Shown here one piece after another: positions 61,837 through 64,000 of a stretch of DNA of 64,000 nt (positions are counted from its first letter, which is position 1; every line of letters starts with the position of its first letter). The stretch is taken from positions 186,001 through 250,000 of the forward strand of contig JAWPMT010000004.1 in the NCBI GenBank assembly GCA_033344775.1, given 5' to 3'. Both the position numbers and the translations under genes were made by a program. Source of the DNA: Cytophagales bacterium. Its GTDB lineage: Bacteria; Bacteroidota; Bacteroidia; Cytophagales; Cyclobacteriaceae. Under the pieces are notes generated by a model. The model saw only the letters and a list, made by a program, of their open reading frames with translations, ran no database searches and was not told the origin of the DNA.

Positions 61837-62064
61837 ATGGAAGAGACGCTATCACAAAGTATGTACATCATTAAGGTGAAAGGGAAAGCTAAAATCCCTG
61901 ATTATATCCAGTTACGCGACGACAATTTTGTGCTGATTGCTTATTTTCGGGCTGACAGACCATTGAAGAAATTGGAAAAGTATGGTCTGGAAGGTAAAGA
62001 AGAAGCCCTGAAAGAGATCATCGAATCGCTTTCGTACGGTAAACTCCAGAAGTTAGAAATATAA
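61837..62064 (+). CDS. Conserved small protein between transaldolase and ftsE
   Basis: 75 residues from the ATG at 61837 (a TTG at 61834 is the only earlier codon). The sequence MYIIKVKGKAKIPDYIQLRDDNFVLIAYFRA...KYGLEGKEEALKEIIESLSYGKLQKLEI recalls a small conserved protein of Cytophagales that is often named after its neighbour. No signal or catalytic motif. It ends 2 bases before ftsE, so both should be one transcript; function unknown. Confidence 0.72.
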   Translation: MEETLSQSMYIIKVKGKAKIPDYIQLRDDNFVLIAYFRADRPLKKLEKYGLEGKEEALKEIIESLSYGKLQKLEI

Positions 62065-62066
62065 TC

Positions 62067-62777
62067 ATGTCCTTTTCAGAAGAACCCGTTCTTAAAGTAA
62101 CCGATGCCAGCATTTTACAAGAAGGCTATCCGGTACTGAAAGACATCTCTTTTGAAATTGGCAAAGGTGAATTTGTCTACCTCATTGGCCGTACAGGCAG
62201 CGGCAAGTCTTCTTTATTGAAAACATTCTATGCTGATCTGTCCTTTAAAAACGGAGAGATCAATGTAGCCGGGTTTGGAATTCATCAGATCAAACCCAAA
62301 GAAATCCCTTTTCTACGCAGAAAAATTGGCATCATTTTTCAGGATTTCGAGCTATTCTTTGACCGGACGGTTGCTGAAAATCTGGAATTCGTCATGCGAG
62401 CCACGGGCTGGAAAGACAAAGCCAAAATGAAATCACGTATGGCCGAAGTACTCATGCGCGTCGGCTTAGGAGCGGTAACCAACAAAATGCCACACCAGCT
62501 TTCTGGGGGCGAACAACAACGGGTAGTAGTAGCACGGGCTTTGATCAACGAACCACAGATCCTTTTTGCGGATGAGCCCACTGGCAACCTTGACCCTGAA
62601 GTGGCAGAAGGCATTTTTAAACTCTTCCAGGAAATCAACCGCAGTGGCACTGCCATCTTGATGGCCACACACAACCACAATTTTCTGGACAAATTTCCGG
62701 CCCGTGTTTTGAAATGCGAAGACGGAGCCGTTCGTGACTCAGAAAAAGAAGAGTTCGAGTTTACGGGGTTGTATTGA
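62067..62777 (+). CDS. ftsE: Cell-division ABC ATPase FtsE
   Basis: 236 residues. Walker A is GRTGSGKSSLL, the Q-loop is FQDFELF, the signature LSGGEQQRVVVARAL and Walker B with the catalytic Glu ILFADEPTGNLD, then the switch His in MATHN. The small domain and size are typical of FtsE. With FtsX it controls wall hydrolases at division; no ftsX is next to it here, which is common in this group. Confidence 0.9.
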   Translation: MSFSEEPVLKVTDASILQEGYPVLKDISFEIGKGEFVYLIGRTGSGKSSLLKTFYADLSFKNGEINVAGFGIHQIKPKEIPFLRRKIGIIFQDFELFFDRTVAENLEFVMRATGWKDKAKMKSRMAEVLMRVGLGAVTNKMPHQLSGGEQQRVVVARALINEPQILFADEPTGNLDPEVAEGIFKLFQEINRSGTAILMATHNHNFLDKFPARVLKCEDGAVRDSEKEEFEFTGLY

Positions 62778-62920
62778 AATTGATCTTCTCCCTTTTTGCA
62801 ATTCCTTTACAGGAACCACTTAAAGTTTTTCCAGTCAATTGTAATAAATCAATTATTTGAGTAACTAACTTCTAAAATTCAAATAAAAGATCAAGCAAAG
62901 GTTTATTGAAAATGTTAGTT

Positions 62921-63673
62921 ATGAAGAAAATCACACTACTCGCCGCACTATTGGTTTTCATGTTCAGTGCATCCGCTCAAGATGTCACGGTAGATGAAAT
63001 CATTGAAAACTACCTGGAGAATATCGGAGGAGCAGATAATTGGAAAGCGCTGAAAAACGTAAGAATGACTGCCAAAGTCAATCAAGGCGGCGTGGAAATT
63101 CCCCTGGAAATTGTGTACTTGTCTGATGGAAGGACTTACACGAAGTTTACTTTTCAAGGAACGGACTTTTTCCAGAATGTATTTGACGGAGAATCATTAT
63201 GGGGCATCAACTTTCAAAGCATGAAGGCAGAAAAATCAGATGCCGAGACTACCGCAAATTTCGCTTTGAACTCCAATGACTTTCCGGATTCATGGTTAGA
63301 CTACAAGGCAAAAGGCTATACCGCCGAATTGCTTGGTACAGAGACTATTGAAGGTGCGGAAACTTATAAAGTGAAATTGACCAAGGAACCATTGACCATC
63401 GATGGCAAAGAAGTAGAAGATGTCTCTTTCTATTACTTTGATAAGGAAGCCTTCGTGCCTCTTGCAACAGATACCGAAGCCAAACAAGGTCCTCAAGCTG
63501 GTACTATTCTACGAAGTACGCAAAGTGATTACGATGAAGTAGAAGGGCTTTATTTTCCATTCTCTATGTCACAAGGTGCTAAGGATGGCCCATCTCAGGC
63601 GCTCAGCATCTCAAACATCGAAGTGAATGTTGACATTGACGAAAGTCTTTTTGACTTTCCCGGTGGAGAATAA
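62921..63673 (+). CDS. LolA-like outer membrane lipoprotein-sorting-type protein
   Basis: 250 residues from the ATG at 62921 (two in-frame codons, ATG at 62912 and TTG at 62906, lie upstream). Signal peptide MKKITLLAALLVFMFSASAQ. The mature protein has an N-terminal helix (DEIIENYLENIGGADNWKALKNVRM) and beta strands such as VFDGESLWGINFQSMKA, YKVKLTKEPLTIDG and GLYFPFSMSQ. This is the half-barrel fold of LolA, which binds lipids or lipoproteins. A true LolA role is not certain; related proteins accompany peptidases. The next gene starts 14 bases later. Confidence 0.7.
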   Translation: MKKITLLAALLVFMFSASAQDVTVDEIIENYLENIGGADNWKALKNVRMTAKVNQGGVEIPLEIVYLSDGRTYTKFTFQGTDFFQNVFDGESLWGINFQSMKAEKSDAETTANFALNSNDFPDSWLDYKAKGYTAELLGTETIEGAETYKVKLTKEPLTIDGKEVEDVSFYYFDKEAFVPLATDTEAKQGPQAGTILRSTQSDYDEVEGLYFPFSMSQGAKDGPSQALSISNIEVNVDIDESLFDFPGGE

Positions 63674-63687
63674 TTGATCATCCCTGC

Positions 63688-64000
63688 ATGAGAAAAATAT
63701 TGGCAATGGTGCTCGTGCTCGTTGTGGCTCAGCTACAGGCACAAGACACTGAAATCGTCCTGAAAGGCAAAGAGCTTTTTGGGGACATGACTGCTCGGCA
63801 CATTGGTCCTGCACTGATGAGTGGCCGGATCACGGACATAGAACAACACCCTACTAACGATCGGATATTGTATGTCGGTGCTGCTGGAGGTGGTGTATGG
63901 AAATCTGTTAATGGAGGTTCTTCCTTCCAACCCATTTTTGAAGAACATACCCAATCGATTGGAAAAGTAAAATTAGATCCCAAAGACCCGGACAAAACCA
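63688..64000 (+). CDS. BNR/sortilin-type beta-propeller protein, N-terminal part (runs out of the window)
   Basis: The ATG at 63688 starts an open frame of 104 codons that continues beyond base 64000. A signal peptide (MRKILAMVLVLVVAQLQAQ) is followed by MTARHIGPALMSGRITDIE and ILYVGAAGGGVWKSVNGGSSF, an Asp-box (BNR) motif, the usual beginning of VPS10/sortilin or glycosidase-like propeller proteins of Bacteroidota. It follows the LolA-like gene by 14 bases in the same direction, so an operon is likely. Confidence 0.78.
   Translation, partial: MRKILAMVLVLVVAQLQAQDTEIVLKGKELFGDMTARHIGPALMSGRITDIEQHPTNDRILYVGAAGGGVWKSVNGGSSFQPIFEEHTQSIGKVKLDPKDPDKT

Overview
The window looks like chromosomal DNA of a marine or soil Bacteroidota, most likely order Cytophagales (Reichenbachiella/Fulvivirga/Marivirga-like). 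The evidence is two or three large secreted proteins ending in the type IX secretion (Por) sorting domain, many Bacteroidota lipoproteins, LytTR-type signalling, a TAnnTTTG promoter in front of the SRP RNA gene, DUF6261 and CotH/LTD proteins, and an FtsE/transaldolase neighbourhood usual for this order. No phage, integrase, CRISPR array, tRNA or rRNA was found.

Bases 1-12.7 kb are accessory. They open with the end of an SNF2-type helicase translationally coupled to a DUF4391 gene (the edge of a probable defence cluster), then decayed nuclease/RadC remnants, a large beta-propeller lipoprotein, a 13-copy degenerate 41-bp tandem array ahead of a DUF6261 gene, an orphan 2TM coiled-coil protein, a LytS/LytTR two-component pair whose sensor is an FG-GAP (integrin-like) domain, and a SLOG-like protein fused to four membrane helices. 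Bases 13-32 kb hold secreted and surface proteins: a ten-repeat Big_5 adhesin-like protein, a FN3/T9SS protein, lipoproteins, an amidohydrolase, a GIY-YIG protein, a CotH/LTD protein, and an operon of a TPR protein with a secreted CHAT-TPR protein. Long palindromic intergenic repeats (CGTCATTCCGG...CCGGAATGACG) occur about nine times between 2.5 and 25.2 kb, and one copy interrupts a duplicated SH3 gene.

Bases 32-37 kb form a small regulon: a Crp/Fnr regulator, doxX plus a barrel-like protein, and an operon of tautomerase, atypical SDR, NTF2-like protein and nitronate monooxygenase. The two operons share an identical 29-bp three-half-site operator. Bases 37-44 kb carry blaI-blaR-like genes behind three evenly spaced palindromes, an ABC permease and a beta-lactamase-like hydrolase.

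Bases 44-55 kb are a peptidoglycan-recycling neighbourhood: AnmK, a GH3 enzyme (NagZ-like), an AmpG-like permease, a GNAT enzyme, a GHL10 hydrolase and MurQ. Together these could import anhydromuropeptides, release and phosphorylate anhydro-MurNAc and convert it to GlcNAc-6-P. A stand-alone SLATT gene and membrane proteins lie between. Bases 55-64 kb have a propeller sensor kinase, an EamA transporter, the SRP RNA gene, transaldolase, FtsE, a LolA-like protein and the start of a BNR/sortilin-type protein.
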